DNA from: Dasypus novemcinctus
Lineage: Eukaryota; Chordata; Mammalia; Cingulata; Dasypodidae
Reading direction: 5' to 3'
DNA: 64,000 bases
Assembly (NCBI RefSeq): GCF_030445035.2
Contig: NW_026688628.1
Location: 3,954,201-4,018,200 of the forward strand
Translations under genes and position numbers: made by a program
In this document: positions 20,555-32,927 of the stretch, in pieces
Layout: each line of letters starts with the position of its first letter
Numbering within the stretch: the first letter of the stretch is position 1
Notes under the pieces: model-generated
Told to the model about the DNA's origin: nothing
The model's database searches: none
What the model saw: the letters and a program-made list of their open reading frames with translations, nothing else

Positions 20555-20955
20555 GGGAAGTGGACTTGGCCCAGTGGTTACAGTGTCCATCTGCTACATG
20601 GAAGGTCCATGGTTCAAACCCCAGGCCTCCTTGACCTGTGTGGAGCTGGCCCACGCACAGTGCTGATGCACACAAGGAGTGCCATGCTACCAGGGATGTC
20701 CCCCCCATAGGGGAGCCCCCCACACAAGGAGTGTGTCCCATGAGGAGAGCCACCCAGCATGAAAGAAAGTTCAGCCTGCTCAGGAATGGCACTGCACACA
20801 CGGAGAGCTGACACAACAAGATGATGCAATAAAAAGAAACACAGATTCCCATGCCGCTGACAACAAACAGAAGTGAGCCAAAAAGATGCAGCAAATAGAC
20901 ACAGAGAACAGACAACCGGGGCAGGGGGGAGAAATAAATAAATCAAAAAAAAAAA
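20555..20955 (+). mobile_element. DAS SINE in L1 copy B (first)
   Basis: A full-length tRNA-headed SINE ('gggaagtggacttggccc') with B box 'ggttcaaaccccagg' and an A-rich end after 'gagaaataaataaat'. TSDs 'aaaaagcacatgaa' (20541-20554) and 'aaaaagcatgtgaa' (20956-20969) flank it. It reads in the same direction as the host L1. Confidence 0.9.
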
Positions 20956-21761
20956 AAAAAGCATGTGAAAAGATGCTCAAAATCACCAGCTATTAGGGAA
21001 ATGCAAATCACAATTTCTAGCAGATACCATGTTACTCCCATCAGACTGGCAGCTATCAAAAAATAGAAGACTACACGTGTTTGAGGAGGTGTGAAGGAAT
21101 GGGAACATTCATCCAGTGCTATTGGGAGTGCAGTAGAATCCAGCCATTCTGGAGGACAGTTTGGCAGTCCCTCAAAAACTACCTGTAGATTTGCCATATG
21201 ACCCAGCAATCACACTACTGGGTATATATGCAGAAGAACTGAAAACCAGGAACAAACCTATGCACACTAATGTTCATAGTGCCATTCTTCATTATTGCTA
21301 AAATTTGGAATCAACCCAAAACCCATTGACAGATGAATGGATAAACAAAATGTTGTCTATACATACAATGGAATACTACTCAGCTATAAGAAGAAATACA
21401 GTACAAATGGGAAAACATGGATGAATCTTAAGGACCTTATGTACAGTGAAGCAAGCCATGCATTGAAGTACAATTACTACATGACCTTTCTGATATGAAA
21501 TAATCCAACAAAGCTGTCTCAGTGACTGGATGATAGGCTTACAGGAAATTGGGGGGAGAGGAAGGTTGTGCACTGATGTCTACATGAGTGAAATCTATGA
21601 TAAAGTGGAGGTTAAGCAGTGTGTACAGGGAAGGGATAAGATGGGGGCATAGGGATAATACTGGATGGGTCTTTGCAGGTCTGAGGGGGTCTAGGGTGGG
21701 AGGATGGGTCAGATGGCCTAAGGAATCAGGGGGAGGGGTGAGGGAACAATTGAACATGGGA

Positions 21762-22160
21762 GGGAAGCAGACTTGGCCCAGTGGTTAGGGTGTCCGTCGA
21801 CCACATGGGAGGTCCACGGTTCAAACCCCAGGCCTCCTTGACCTGTGTGGAGCTGGCCCATACACAGTGCTGATGCATGCAAGGAGTGCACTGCCATGCA
21901 GGGGTCACATAGGGGAGCCCCACGTGCAAGGAGTGTGCCCCATAAGTGGAGCTGCCCAGCATGAAAGAAAGTGCAGCCTGCCCAAGAATGGTGCCAAACA
22001 CACAGAGAGTTGATGCAGCAAGATGACGCAACAAAAAGAAATACAGATTACCATGCCACTGACAACAACAGAAGCAGACAAAATTTAGAAGGATACGTAG
22101 CAAATGGGCACAAAGAACAGACAACTGGGGGGGAGGGGAGAGAAACAAAATCTTTAAAAA
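21762..22160 (+). mobile_element. DAS SINE in L1 copy B (second)
   Basis: A full-length SINE beginning 'gggaagcagacttggccc' and ending in 'aaaatctttaaaaa'. The exact 14-base TSD 'aattgaacatggga' occurs at 21748-21761 and 22161-22174, inside the L1 3' UTR. Confidence 0.92.
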
Positions 22161-22742
22161 AATTGAACATGGGAGATTGTTGAGCATGTGGTTTAAACTA
22201 TAATGTTGAGAAAACTCTTTGGAAAATTTAATAAAGAAGGATTACCTGGTTAAGGTCCTTAAGGTGGGGGCATCTGGCACAGTGACAGGCTTCTAGGGAG
22301 TGTGTGAATGCTCACCTTGTCATAGTGGCATAGTGTGTTATATCATTAGTTGGAGACTCATACAATGAGTGGGAAGGTGTGCCCACATCCTGGGGAGGCC
22401 TGATGTTCTGAAATAGATGGAATTGTGTCTCTCAAGAGAATTGGTGGCTCCCAATGGGGGAGGACAGTCTAGTATGTCAAGCCCTCAGCATTGTTGTAAG
22501 TATCTGTAAATCTGGTCCTTGAGGCAGTGAAGATTGGTTGTCACTGTGGGTCCTGAGGGGAGGGAGAGAGAGCAATAGAATAGATGGAAGCAGAGTAACT
22601 GGGGGTCAATGGAAGTGTTCCACAAGCTCATGCAATGATGGATATAAGACGTGTTAAATTACACCAAAAATGTATAAAAGTCTGTAGGCTAAAATGTAAA
22701 CCATAATGTAAAACATAAGGTAACTAAAAGTTTAGAAAATTT

Positions 22743-23135
22743 GGGAAGTGGTCTTGGCTCACCTGACAGAGCATCTGTCTACCACATGGGATGTCCAGGG
22801 TTCAAATCCAGCACCTTCTGACCCATGTGATGAGATGGCCCACATGCAGCGCTGTCCCCCGTGTAGGGGAGCCCCATGCATAAGGAGTACACCTCGTAAG
22901 GAGAGCTGTGCCTCATGAAAGAAAGTGCAGCCTGCCCAGAAGTGGCATGGGCACAGGCACGTGGAGAGGTGATGCAGCAAGACAATGCAACAAAAGGAGA
23001 CACAGATTCCCGGTGCCACTGACTGGAATGCAAGCAGACACAGAAGAACACACAGCAAATGGACACAGAGCAGACAACTTGGGGAGAGGGAGAGAAATAA
23101 ATAAAAATCTTAAAAAACTGAAAATAAAAAATATA
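22743..23135 (+). mobile_element. DAS SINE in L1 copy B (third, older type)
   Basis: The head reads 'gggaagtggtcttggctcacctgac', closer to the older type at 55551 than to the young type at 50681. The body and 'aaatctt' A-rich tail are typical. Imperfect TSD-like 'tttagaaaattt' and 'attagaaaaatt' flank it. Confidence 0.85.
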
Positions 23136-23820
23136 GGATTAGAAAAATTGTACAGTCTAAAATATTAACCATAATGTAATCCCAAATGAAACTGTATTTG
23201 ATAGTTATGTTTCAATATCTTTACATCAGCTGCAGTAACTATAGCATGAACATGTAAAAAGATCATTGCTGGGGAAGGGGTAAAGGGTTTGATTTTGGAT
23301 ATATGGGAGTCCCCTATATTTTATATGTGACTTTAACATGATCTAAAACTTTTTTGAAGACAAAATTAAAAGTTAGAAATAAAAAGAAAGGATGTAGACA
23401 CTGAGGAAGAAATGAAAGAAACTGCCTTGCCACTGTACATACATGGCAACATCTATTAGAGTGATGAAAGGCAAAATGTCAAAACAAAGCTTTATGATAT
23501 TTTGCACTTCTTAATACCCCAATTTATTTTTACTTTATTTTAGTATTTCTAAATTAGTATGCATTCTATTACTAATCTTTAAACCTATCACTACTACTTC
23601 ATTTTCATATTAATTGAATTTGGCAATATATTAGGGTTCATTTTTGAAGAAGTTTTGGACCACAGAGTGGTCCAACTATGGCAGGGGAGGAACTCTGGTG
23701 TGGGGTGTTATTGATGGGGGACACAAGGTTGGGAGGGAGTTCTCCAGGGCACATATATAGGGTACATAAAATGTTTGGATATATTTTGGGTATATTCATA
23801 GTAGTTACAGTTATAAATGA

Positions 23821-24226
23821 CAACTGAGGGAGTGCTAAGTTCCTAGCCAGGGAAGTGTGTCACATTCCCCAATGAAACAGCAACAACCTCCAAGTGCAAG
23901 GGTGAAGACCAGTGAAGAAGAATGCTCCAATGATGAGCCCTTGATACTGAAGACTATGCTTATGAACCTGTGCACCTGAAATTTGAACCAGGCCCAGAGC
24001 TGCAGGGTGCCTGAGTTACCTCCTGAGAACCTACATGTTGCTGAAATGTGGCCCCTCTCTAAGCCAAACTCACACAGGCTCATAAGCATAGTCATCAGTA
24101 TCAAGGGCTCATTGTTGGACCATCCTCCTTTATTGGTCTTTGCCGTTGCACTTGGGGGACTATTCCTGTTCAATTGGGGAATGTGATACAGCTCCCCTGA
24201 CTAGGAACTCAGCACTCCCTCAGTTG
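23821..24226. repeat. inverted repeat within L1 copy B
   Basis: The left arm 23821-23976 is ordinary L1 3' UTR in sense. The right arm 24071-24226 is the reverse complement of the same block at roughly 80 percent identity (for example 'ctcataagcatagtcatc' against 'gaagactatgcttatgaa'). About 94 bases separate the arms. The divergence suggests the right arm came from another L1 copy and is not a recent self-inversion. Confidence 0.7.
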
Positions 24227-24765
24227 TTTTTAATACTACAGTCATTTTGATCTCACTCTCCCAACTTCATTGTCTCTCTCAGTGAAGAATAGACTTCTTT
24301 GGTGTCAGTGTAAGTGATGGAAAACCCTTAGCAGTTTACCAAATGGGTACCTTGCTTAGTTCCCAAAACTTGACCCTTGCAATTTGGTCATAGCACTAAG
24401 TTTTAAGAGTGAGTTCAATATGACTGTAGTTAAGAGCTTACACATAGCAGGCAAAAATCCCATGTACTACCTAAAGGACAATGTCAACACACATCATTTC
24501 AATGTGGATGAGGTTCCAGTATCCTGCCTGGTTGCTTTAGAGAGGTGTCTCATTGCTGTTAATGAGACCTGTTTACTGCATTCCTATTGAAAGTCAGTCA
24601 ATTACTTAATTCTCATTCTGGTATCATATATACACAAATTGTGTAAGTGAGGAAAAGCCCATCCTTGGCAAAGAAGTGTGTGTACTGCACCATTCTGAAA
24701 AGGAAGCACAAGTTACTCAATCAAAGAACTAAGTTTAAAGAGTATGGTAAGTGTGATTTTGAGTT
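24227..24765. other. non-L1 segment inside L1 copy B
   Basis: This stretch has no counterpart in the other L1 3' UTRs. It lies between the inverted L1 arm and the point (about 24766-24790, 'tctgatgatgtaactag') where L1 sequence resumes. It replaces a block of about 110 bases present in the other copies. I recognise no gene in it. Confidence 0.5.
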
Positions 24766-26148
24766 CCTGTCATGCTAGGGTCATCTGATGATGTAACTAG
24801 AAAATGACCTTGAATAAAAGGGTCAACTTGGACCAGCAGAATATCTCAATCTACATATAATACCAGGAGTTAAAAATGCTTTTTGACCTGAATCAAGGGG
24901 GAAATGGAAAGGACAAATGAGTTTATATGGCTATGAGTCTTCAAAAAGAGCCAGGAGGTTATCAGAGGGGTTGCCCTTATGCACACCTGAGCAGTGTCCC
25001 ATAGACAGATAAAGTAGATACAACCCATGTATTGGTTTTCCTGAGGGCTACAGAGGCCTACAGGTTCTATGGTCATGGCAGATGGAGTTCAGGGGAGCCA
25101 TCTCAGTTGGCCCTCCTTTGGAGTTTGTGTTTCTGTGTGATGGAGCTGGACTTAGATGTGATCTTCATCCACAAGTCTATTCTGTTACTTTTACCAGAAC
25201 TGTAGTTGGTGCTGGGGTTTAATGTATACCCAGGGGACCTGAATCACTGGACTGACCATGTGATAGTCAGGCCCTGAGCCTCAACAGACTTGCCACTCCT
25301 ACACTCTGGTTTACTGGACTTACCCCACTCATCTAACATAGAGGTGAAGAAGGCCAACCACCACACCAGGGAGCCAAGAGTGCCTACAACTGAAAGCAGG
25401 AGAATTGCATCCAGCATCCATGTGGAATCTAAGCCCCCTCTTGATATAGATGTGAAGTGGACACAACCATTCTAAGGTCCACAGGATGGAGGAATAGAGT
25501 ATGGATTAGAGTGGGTTTAGTGATATTCTATTCATGAACTATTGTGATTAGTAATCGAAGAAAATGTGGCATTGGTGTGGAGAAAGTGGCCATGGTGGCT
25601 GCTGGGGGTAGGGAGTGGGAGGAAGAGATGTGATGTGGGGGCGTTTTCAGGACTTGGAGTTGTCCTGGGTAGCACTGTAGGGACAGTTACCAGACACTGT
25701 ATGTCCTTCCATGGCCCATTGTGTGGACTGTGGGAGGGTGTGGGCTATGATGTGGACAATTGACCATGAGGTACAGTGGTGCTCAGAGATGTATTCACCA
25801 AATGCAATAAATGTCTCATGATGATTGAGGAGGTTGTTGTTATGGGGGGAGGAGTTGGGTGAGGGGGTGGGGGGTATATGGGGACCTCATATTTTTTAAT
25901 GTAACATGAAAAAATAAAGACAAAGATAGCTAAGGACGTTGGACAATGGAACAAACATGAGGAAACAAAATGAAGTGGTAATCAGCTTTGAAATGCCAAG
26001 AGGCCATTAAATAGGATCCCCTACCTAAAAGGAACATTAACAACCGCACGGAAAGGAGGTTGTGTTCCTTTTGGAACATTAGCTCACATGGTTGTGGATA
26101 CAGAGTACAGCTCCTTTAATTAAAAAGAAAAGTACTGGAAATATATTT

Positions 26149-26162
26149 AAATCACAAGTCAT
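26149..26162 (+). repeat. target-site duplication of L1 copy C, left
   Basis: The 14 bases 'aaatcacaagtcat' recur exactly at 45175-45188. The preceding bases are TT, so the nick pattern is TT/AAAT. The distance of 19 kb between the two copies is explained by later insertions into copy C. Confidence 0.9.
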
Positions 26163-26523
26163 GAGGAGGTAGGCAAGATGGCGGCTGAGTGAACTTCCCG
26201 GTCACTAGCTCCTGCGGGGAATTGGTTGGGCGGCGTTGGAGACTCTTCCGGACCGGGCTGTTTTGGGATTTTTGCTGGTCCGGAGGTGTCTGGACATCGA
26301 TTTGGAGGGAAGATAACAGAGAGGACCCGTCTGTGAAATACATACGGACATCGTGTGGAGGATTCCTTCCTTGGGTAGGTGGAGCCGAGGCGTCTGACGC
26401 CGTGGTGGTGGGGGGGGGGGAGCTGGGCCAAGCGCAGAGGGCGCGGCAGCCGGTGGGGCCAGGCGAGCCGGCCGAGCAGCAGCGGCCGGGGGGGCGGGGC
26501 CGAGCCAGGCCGAGAAGAGCCAT
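26152..26523 (-). other. antisense open frame across L1 5' boundary (ORF0-like position)
   Basis: An ATG at 26521-26523 (minus strand) opens a 123-codon frame running out through the L1 5' end into flanking DNA. It starts MALLGLARPRPPGR and is rich in Pro, Ala and Ser. Primate L1s carry an antisense ORF0 in a similar place, but there is no sequence kinship to see. GC-rich DNA has few stops on either strand, and the plus strand is also open here, so chance is a strong alternative. Confidence 0.25.
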
Positions 26524-26720
26524 GCGGAGCCGAGCCAGGGGGGCGGAGCCAAGCGGGGCCAAGCGGAGCCAGGCCGAGCGCGGCGGTGGGGGGGGCGGGG
26601 CCGAGCCGGGCCAAGCTGAGCCGTGTGGAGCTCCGCCGGAGGGGGGGGCTGAGCTGAGCCAGGCCGAGCCGAGCACCGAGCGCAGTGGCTGGGGGGGCGG
26701 AGCCGAACCGGCCGGAGCCG
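26163..26720 (+). promoter_or_regulatory. L1 copy C CpG-rich 5' UTR (internal promoter)
   Basis: This is the 5' internal promoter region. It is very GC- and CpG-rich, with irregular reiterations of GAGCC / GCCGAGC / AAGCGG-like units between about 26400 and 26710. It begins with the YY1-like site and ends abruptly at a T run (26725). L1 5' UTRs drive transcription from within the element. This repeat-rich composition is unlike the flanking AT-rich DNA and is the only full L1 promoter in the window. Confidence 0.75.
26174..26185 (+). promoter_or_regulatory. YY1-type site at L1 start
   Basis: 'caagatggcggc' lies 11 bases from the L1 5' boundary. Human L1 has a YY1 site with an AAGATGGC core at the same place, which fixes the transcription start. 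Here the core is AAGATGGCGGC. Confidence 0.7.
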
Positions 26721-27434
26721 GGACTTTTTTTTTTTTTTTAATTATCCTCTCTTTCTTGTCGCTGATCTTCTTCTTATACTATTTTATCTTAACAATACAA
26801 TAGGTCCTGCAGGAAACACCTCACATTTGATGGGTTTCCTCATCCTCCACTGCCTCATTTCTCTGTGAATAGATTTAGGCTACCTACACTATCCCCTTTC
26901 ACCTACAACTCAATGTCCTCCACCATCTGCTATCTCTCCTATATTCCACCTCCCTTTCTTTGACCCACAAAGTGTCTAACTCTTAATTTCTAATACCTTT
27001 GTTTAGTTTTCCATCGGGTATCCACCCTTGAAACTATTACCTCTTTTTTCCCTTTCCCTCTCTTACGAAAACAATAGCTTCTTAGTATGTACCATATTCC
27101 TCCCATATTCAGTCATCTACCTCATTATAGGTACTTTCCTACGACTATAACACTACACAGTTTACACGATCTATCCTCCAAACTCCCAGAACTCATATTG
27201 TTGCTTTGTTAACATATATCACCAATACTACTTTACAATTTTTCCTTCCTTACACAATTGCCTTTCCCCAGCACTAATACTTCCTTTAAAGTGAACTTAA
27301 CCAGCAATAAGAAATCGGAATTGGAAGAACAAAGGGACAAAGAGAAGATATATCACTTATGCAAAAACAACAGCTAATTAATCTCCAAGAATAGACAAAG
27401 AAGCTAAGGAACTGATTAAACCTGTCAAGAAGAC
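26721..27434 (+). other. L1 copy C distal 5' UTR
   Basis: A T-run is followed by AT-rich, pyrimidine-biased sequence and a purine-rich lead to ORF1. From about 26860 it is colinear with 3986-4574 of copy A. Confidence 0.75.
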
Positions 27435-28404
27435 ATGATGACAAGACAGCAACAAAAATATACAACCCAAACCAGTAATCAGGAAAACATGGCTCAATCC
27501 AATCAACAAACTAAAAATCAGGAAGGGGAGCAGATCTTCGCACAAGCAATGAAAGATCTCAGAACACTTATCACCGACAAATTTGATGAAGTAATGAAAG
27601 AAGTTAACAACATGAAGACAACACTTGGAGGGGAAATAGCAGACATGCGCAAATAAATAACAGATATGATGGAAATGAACACCACAATTCAAGAAATCAA
27701 AAATACACTTGCAGCAAATATCAGCAGACTACAAGAGGCAGAGCAGAGAATCAGTAATGTGGAAGACAGTACATTGGAAATCAAACATAGTAGAAGTGGT
27801 CAATAAAAAGGTAGAAAAAATCCAGATAGGACTTAGGGACCTGAATGATAATGCAAAACACTGAAACATACGTATCATAGGCATTCCAGAAGGAGAAGAG
27901 AAGGGGAAGGGGTCAGAAGGAGTGTTGCAGGAAATAATGACTGAAAACTTCCCAAATCTACTGAAAGAGACAGATGTACATATACAAGATGCACAGCGTA
28001 CTCCACTGGTCATAAACCCCAACAGGCCCACCCCAAGATATATACTTGTCAAATTACCCAATGCTCAAGACAAAGAGAAAATTCTAAAAGCAGCAAGAGA
28101 AAAGAAAACCATCACATACAAGGGAAACTCCATAAGATTAAGTGCAGATTTCTCATCTGAAACCATGGAGGCAAGAAGGCAGTGGTATGATATAGTCAAG
28201 GTACTAAAGGAAAAAAATTTCCAACCAAGAATACTCTATCCAGCTAAACTAGAATTCAAAAATGATGGAGAGTTCAAAATATTCACAGATAAACAAAAAC
28301 TGAAAGAGTATATCAACAAGAAACCTCCCCTTCAAGAAATTCTTAAGGGAGTTCTGCAGAAAGAAAGGAAAAAACAGGACAGTCAGAGATGGAGGAGAGT
28401 GTAA
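27435..28404 (+). pseudogene. L1 copy C ORF1, broken
   Basis: This ORF1 is homologous along its whole length to the intact ORF1 at 4575. It starts at ATG (MMTRQQQKYTTQTSNQENMA) but hits TAA at 27654-27656 in the coiled coil. There is a 2-base deletion near 27786 and a further stop near 27860. The RRM and C-terminal domains resume in another frame (27922-28404). It cannot make full-length ORF1p. Confidence 0.88.
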
Positions 28405-28484
28405 GAGCAACAAAAAAGACAAAAAGAGAAGGGGAAAATAAAATATTACAAACAAAATATAACAAACACAAATCCAACCAAAAT

Positions 28485-29883
28485 ATGGCTACCACAAATA
28501 ATTCTCTGAATGTAATAACACTGAATGTCAATGGACTAAACTCACCTATCAAAAGATTCAGACTGGGACACTGGATAAGGAAATATGACCCATCTATACG
28601 CTGTCTACAAGAGACACATCTTAGACTCAGAGACTCATGGAGGTTTAAAGTGAATGGCTGGAAAACAATCATACAAGCAAACAACAACCAAAAAAAGGCA
28701 GGAGTAGCTATATTAAAATCAGACAAAATAGACTTTAAATGCGAAACAATTGTGAGAGACAAAGAAGGATACTACATTTTAGTGAAAGGGACAATCTGTC
28801 AAGAAGATTGAACGATCATAAATATTTATGCTCCTAACAAGGGTGCCTCTAAATACGTGAGAAAAACGCTGGAAAAACTAAGTGAAAAAATAGATGCATC
28901 TACAATTATAGTGGGGGATTTTAATACACCACTATCAATTCTGGACAGAACATCTCAAAAGAGAATCACTAAAGAAATAAAACATTTGAACAATATACTA
29001 GAAGAGCTGGATCTAATAAACATATATAGATCACTACACCCCAACACAGCAGGATATACATTTTTCTCAAGCGCACATGGAACATTATCCAAGATAGACC
29101 ATATGCTAGGCCACAAAGAAAGGCTTAATGAATTCAGAAAGATTGAAATCATACAAAACAATATCTCTGATCACAGTGGAGTGAAGCTGGAAATTTGCAA
29201 GGGACAGAGGCCCAGACTTCACACCACAATTTGGAAATTAAACAGCACACTCTTAGAAAAACAGTGGGTCAAAGAGGAAATCTCAAAAGAAATCAATGAC
29301 TACCTTGAATCAAATGATAATGATAACACAACATACCAAAATTTATGGGATGCAGCAAAAGCAGTACTGAGAGGGAAATTTATAGCCATAAATTCACATA
29401 TCAAAAAAGAAGAAAGAGCAAAAATTGAAGAACTAACTGCACTTTTGACGGAATTAGAAAAACAACAACAAAGTAACCCAACAGGAAGAAGAAGGAAGGA
29501 AATAACAAAGATAAGAGCAGAACTAAATGAAATAGAAAATAAGAAAGCACTTGAAAAAATAAACAAGAACAAGAGCTGGTTTTTTGAGAAGATCAACAAA
29601 ATTGACAAACCTTTAGCGAGACTAACAAAGAAAAAAAGAGAGAAGATGCAAATACACAAAATAAGAAATGAGAAAGGTGATATCACCACTGATCCCACAG
29701 AAATAGACTATCATAAGAGGATACTTTGAAAAACTATATTCCAACAAAAATGACAATTTAGAGGAAATGGACAAATTCCTAGAAACACATAAGCAGCCCA
29801 TACTGATGAAAGAAGAAATTGAGGATCTTAACAAACCAATCATAAGCAAAGAGATAGAATCAGTCATTAAAAATCTCCTAACT
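28485..29883 (+). pseudogene. L1 copy C ORF2, endonuclease part, broken
   Basis: The endonuclease and early linker region are homologous to codons 1-470 of copy A. A CGA-type codon has become TGA at 28809-28811. A 2-base deletion near 29706-29710 ('gaaatagactatc' against 'gaaataaagaatatc') shifts the frame. Catalytic-site text such as [13 protein letters not shown] is still readable. The frame is then cut by insertion of L1 piece D at 29883/29884. Confidence 0.88.
29869..29883 (+). repeat. target-site duplication of nested L1 D, left
   Basis: 'aaaaatctcctaact' is copied at 32928-32942 as 'aaaaatctcccaact' (one mismatch). It is preceded by TT, giving TT/AAAA. Both copies are ORF2 sequence of copy C. 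Confidence 0.85.
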
Positions 29884-32800
29884 GAACACTCATCCACTGC
29901 TGGTGGGAATGCAGAAGGATCCAACCATTCTGGAGGATAGTTTGGCAGTTTCTCAAAAAACTAACCATAGATTTGCCATATGACCCAGCAATACCACTGC
30001 TGGGTATATACCCATCAGAACTGAAAATAAGGACACAAACAGATATATGTACACTAATGTTCATAGCAGCATTGTTCACTATCGCCAAAAGTTGGAATCA
30101 ATCCAAATGTCCATCAATAGACGAGTGGATAAATAAAATGTGGTATATACACACAATGGAATACTACTCGGCTGTCAGAACAAATACACTACAATCACAC
30201 GTGATAACATGGATGAACCTTGAGAATCTTATGTTGAGTGAAGCAACCCAGGCATTGAAGGACAAATACTACATGACCTCAATGATATGAAATAAGCAAA
30301 CTGCCTCAGAGAGCTAGAGTGTGGAAAAGAGGCTTACAGGAAATTGGGGGGTGGGGGAAGGATGTGAGTTAACGTCTGGAGGGGTGGAAACTGTGATGAG
30401 GTGGCGGTAAGTATGAGCACAAAGAAGGGACAAAATGGGGGCAAGGTGTTGCCTTCGGATGGGGCTTCTTGGGTTGGAGGGGGGCTGGGGATGGGCAGAG
30501 GGGTAATATCCAAAAATCGGGGGGTGGGAGGGGCAACATACGAACATGGGAGAGTGTCAGGTGTTTGTTGAGAACAAAATGTTGAGAAACTTGTATCAAA
30601 GTATAAATAGGAGGGTTACCTGTTTAGGATGCTCAGGGGGTATGGTCTGATGGGGGAGGGACTCCAGGGGAATAGATGAAGGCTCATTATGCCAAGGTGG
30701 GTAGTACCATTTGGAAGAGACCCAAGAAGTGAGAGTTGGGGTGGACCCACATCCTGGAGTAGACTAATGCCGTCAAATAGAGAGACTGTATCTCTCATGA
30801 GAAAGGATGGCTCCCAGGGCAACAGGGCAGTTGAGAAAGTCAGGCCCTGAATACTGCTGCAAGTATCTCTGGACATGGCTTCTTGGGAAATGGAGATTGG
30901 CTGGTGTTGTGGGCCCCAAGGGAAGGGGAAAATGGATGTTGAATGGATGGAACCAAGGTAAATATGGGGGCAAGAGAGGAGTTTTGTGAGAGTACATGAG
31001 GATGAATATAAAACATGTAATATTACTACAAAAACATATAGGGGACGACAGACTAATAATGTAAACCATAAGGCAAAACATAGGATAACTAAAAAATTTA
31101 GAAAACTGTACAACCTAAAGTATGGACCACATAGTAAGTACAGCTGTCACCTTGTTTGAAAGCTATTGTCTCAGAATCCCTACATCAGTTTCAGGAAATA
31201 TGATATGACTAAGTTAAAAGATTATCGCTGCAGAAGGGAAAAGGTTTTATGGTGGATCTGGGGAAGTACTGTATATTGTATATATGAATTTCGGTGATCT
31301 AAGACTCTGGTGAAGCTGACAATTTGTTGGGATTCATTTTACGGGAAGTTTTGGATCACAGAGTGGTTCAACAATGGCAGCAGAGGAATACTGATATAGG
31401 ATGTTATTGACAGGATATATAGGGTTGACAGGGAGTTATACAGGGCATATGCCCAGGGTATATAGTAATGTCTAGATATACTCATAGTGGAAACAATTAA
31501 AAACAACAGCTGGGGGGGGTACTGGGCCCCTGGCCGGGGGGTCACTGTTGTGGACCCTGGAGGAGCAGCAGCAGTCCCCCAGGTGCAAAGGCAAGAACGA
31601 GGAAGGAAGAAGGGCCCAACAGTGGGCTCCTGATACTTATGGCTATGCTTTTGAGCCTGTACACCTGCAATAAGAACAAGGCCTAGAGTAGCACTGTGCC
31701 TGGGAGTTTCCTCCTGACAGCCTTCATGTTACTCAAATGTGGCCACTCTCACAGCCAAACTGAGCATGTAGATGCAGTGCATTCCCCTCAGCGTGGGACA
31801 TGACACCCGGGGATGAGCCTCCCTGGCACCGAGGGACCACTACTACATACCAGCTGAAGATACAACCAGAAAATGACCTTGAATTAAAGGCTCAATATGG
31901 AACAGCAGAATATCCCTGTCTACATATAATAACATGACTTCAAAATGCTGATTGACCTAATGTAAGGGGGAAATGGAAAGGAGAAATGAGATTATAAGGC
32001 TGTGAGTCTCTAAAAAAGAGTCTGGAGGTTGTCAGAAGGAATGCCCTTATGCACAACTGAGCAGAGTCTGAGAGACAGACAAAGTAGATACAACCCCAGG
32101 TATTGGTTCTTTTGAGGGATAAAGAGACCCACGGGTTCTATGGTCATGGCAGATGGGGTTCACTGCCATGGCAGATGGCCCTTCTTTGGAGCCTGTGTTT
32201 CTGCATGATGGAATTGGACTCAGAGGGGACCTCTTTTCACAAGACTTCCATGCTACTTTATAGGAATTGTAGTTGGTGTTGGGCTTTAAGATATATTTAG
32301 GGGATTTGAATCTCTGGACTGATAATATGACACCCAGGCCCAGAGCCTCAACAGACTTCAGCTCCTACACTTTGATTTATTGGACTTACCCCACTCAGCT
32401 AACATGGAGTTGAAGAAGGTCAACCACCACACCATAGAGCCAAGAGTGTCTACATCTGAAAGCAGGAGGAGTGCATCCAGTATCCATATGGAATCTAAGC
32501 CCCCACTTGTCATAGATGTGCAATGGACACAACTAATCCAATGTCCACAGAGAAAATGTGGAAAGGGTGTGGGAAGGGTAGCCATGGTGGCTGCTGGGTT
32601 TGGGGAATGGGAGGAAGAGATGAGAGGTGGAGCTGGTTTCGGGACGTCGAGTTGTCCTGGGTGGTGTTTCACGGACAATTACGGGACATTGTAGATCCCC
32701 CCAGGGCCCACTGGATGGAACGTGGGAGAGTGTGGGCTATGATGTGGATCATTGACTATGGGGTGCAGTGATGCTCAGAGATGTTCTTACCAGGTGCAAT

Positions 32801-32927
32801 GGATGTGTGACGATAATGGGAGCAAGTGTTGCTGTGGGGGGAGTGGGGGGTGGGGGCGGTGGGGTTAAATGGGACCTCATATTTGTTTTGAATGTAATTT
32901 TTAAAAATAAATAAATAATTTTTTTGA
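29884..32927 (+). mobile_element. nested L1 D, 5'-truncated, inside ORF2 of copy C
   Basis: D begins within late ORF2 ('gaacactcatccactgc', equivalent to about 9025 of copy A), contains the C terminus of ORF2 (frame open to 30290) and the full long 3' UTR, and ends in an AT-rich tail. Its 3' UTR shares diagnostic differences with the 3' end of copy C (42530-45174) against copies A/E, for example the 'cagagaaaatgtgg' version of the 'catagaagaggtgg' block. It therefore belongs to the same sublineage as its host. Confidence 0.88.

Larger units (their letters stand above)
20461..25925 (+). mobile_element. L1 copy B, older 5'-truncated element, interrupted
   Basis: Copy B begins in late ORF2 ('cacttaaaaaatgatcaag', equivalent to about 8814 of copy A) and runs through the long 3' UTR to 'ttaatgtaacatgaaaaaataaag'. 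ORF2 is not open. It is split by three SINEs at 20555, 21762 and 22743, and by a foreign or rearranged segment at 24071-24765. Its 3' UTR is more diverged than copies A or C but keeps the same order of blocks. It also has sequence near 25480-25560 that the young copies lack, so it belongs to an earlier subfamily. Confidence 0.8.

Noticed and set aside
25926-26148. Possible exon on the minus strand ending at a 'gtagggg' donor near 26025
   Set aside because: No convincing acceptor and no supporting phase relation to the other candidate exons.
26189-26803. 204-codon plus-strand open frame in the L1 5' UTR
   Set aside because: It begins at GTG in GC-rich DNA that is open in several frames on both strands. 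It ends in the distal 5' UTR and has no family-like features.
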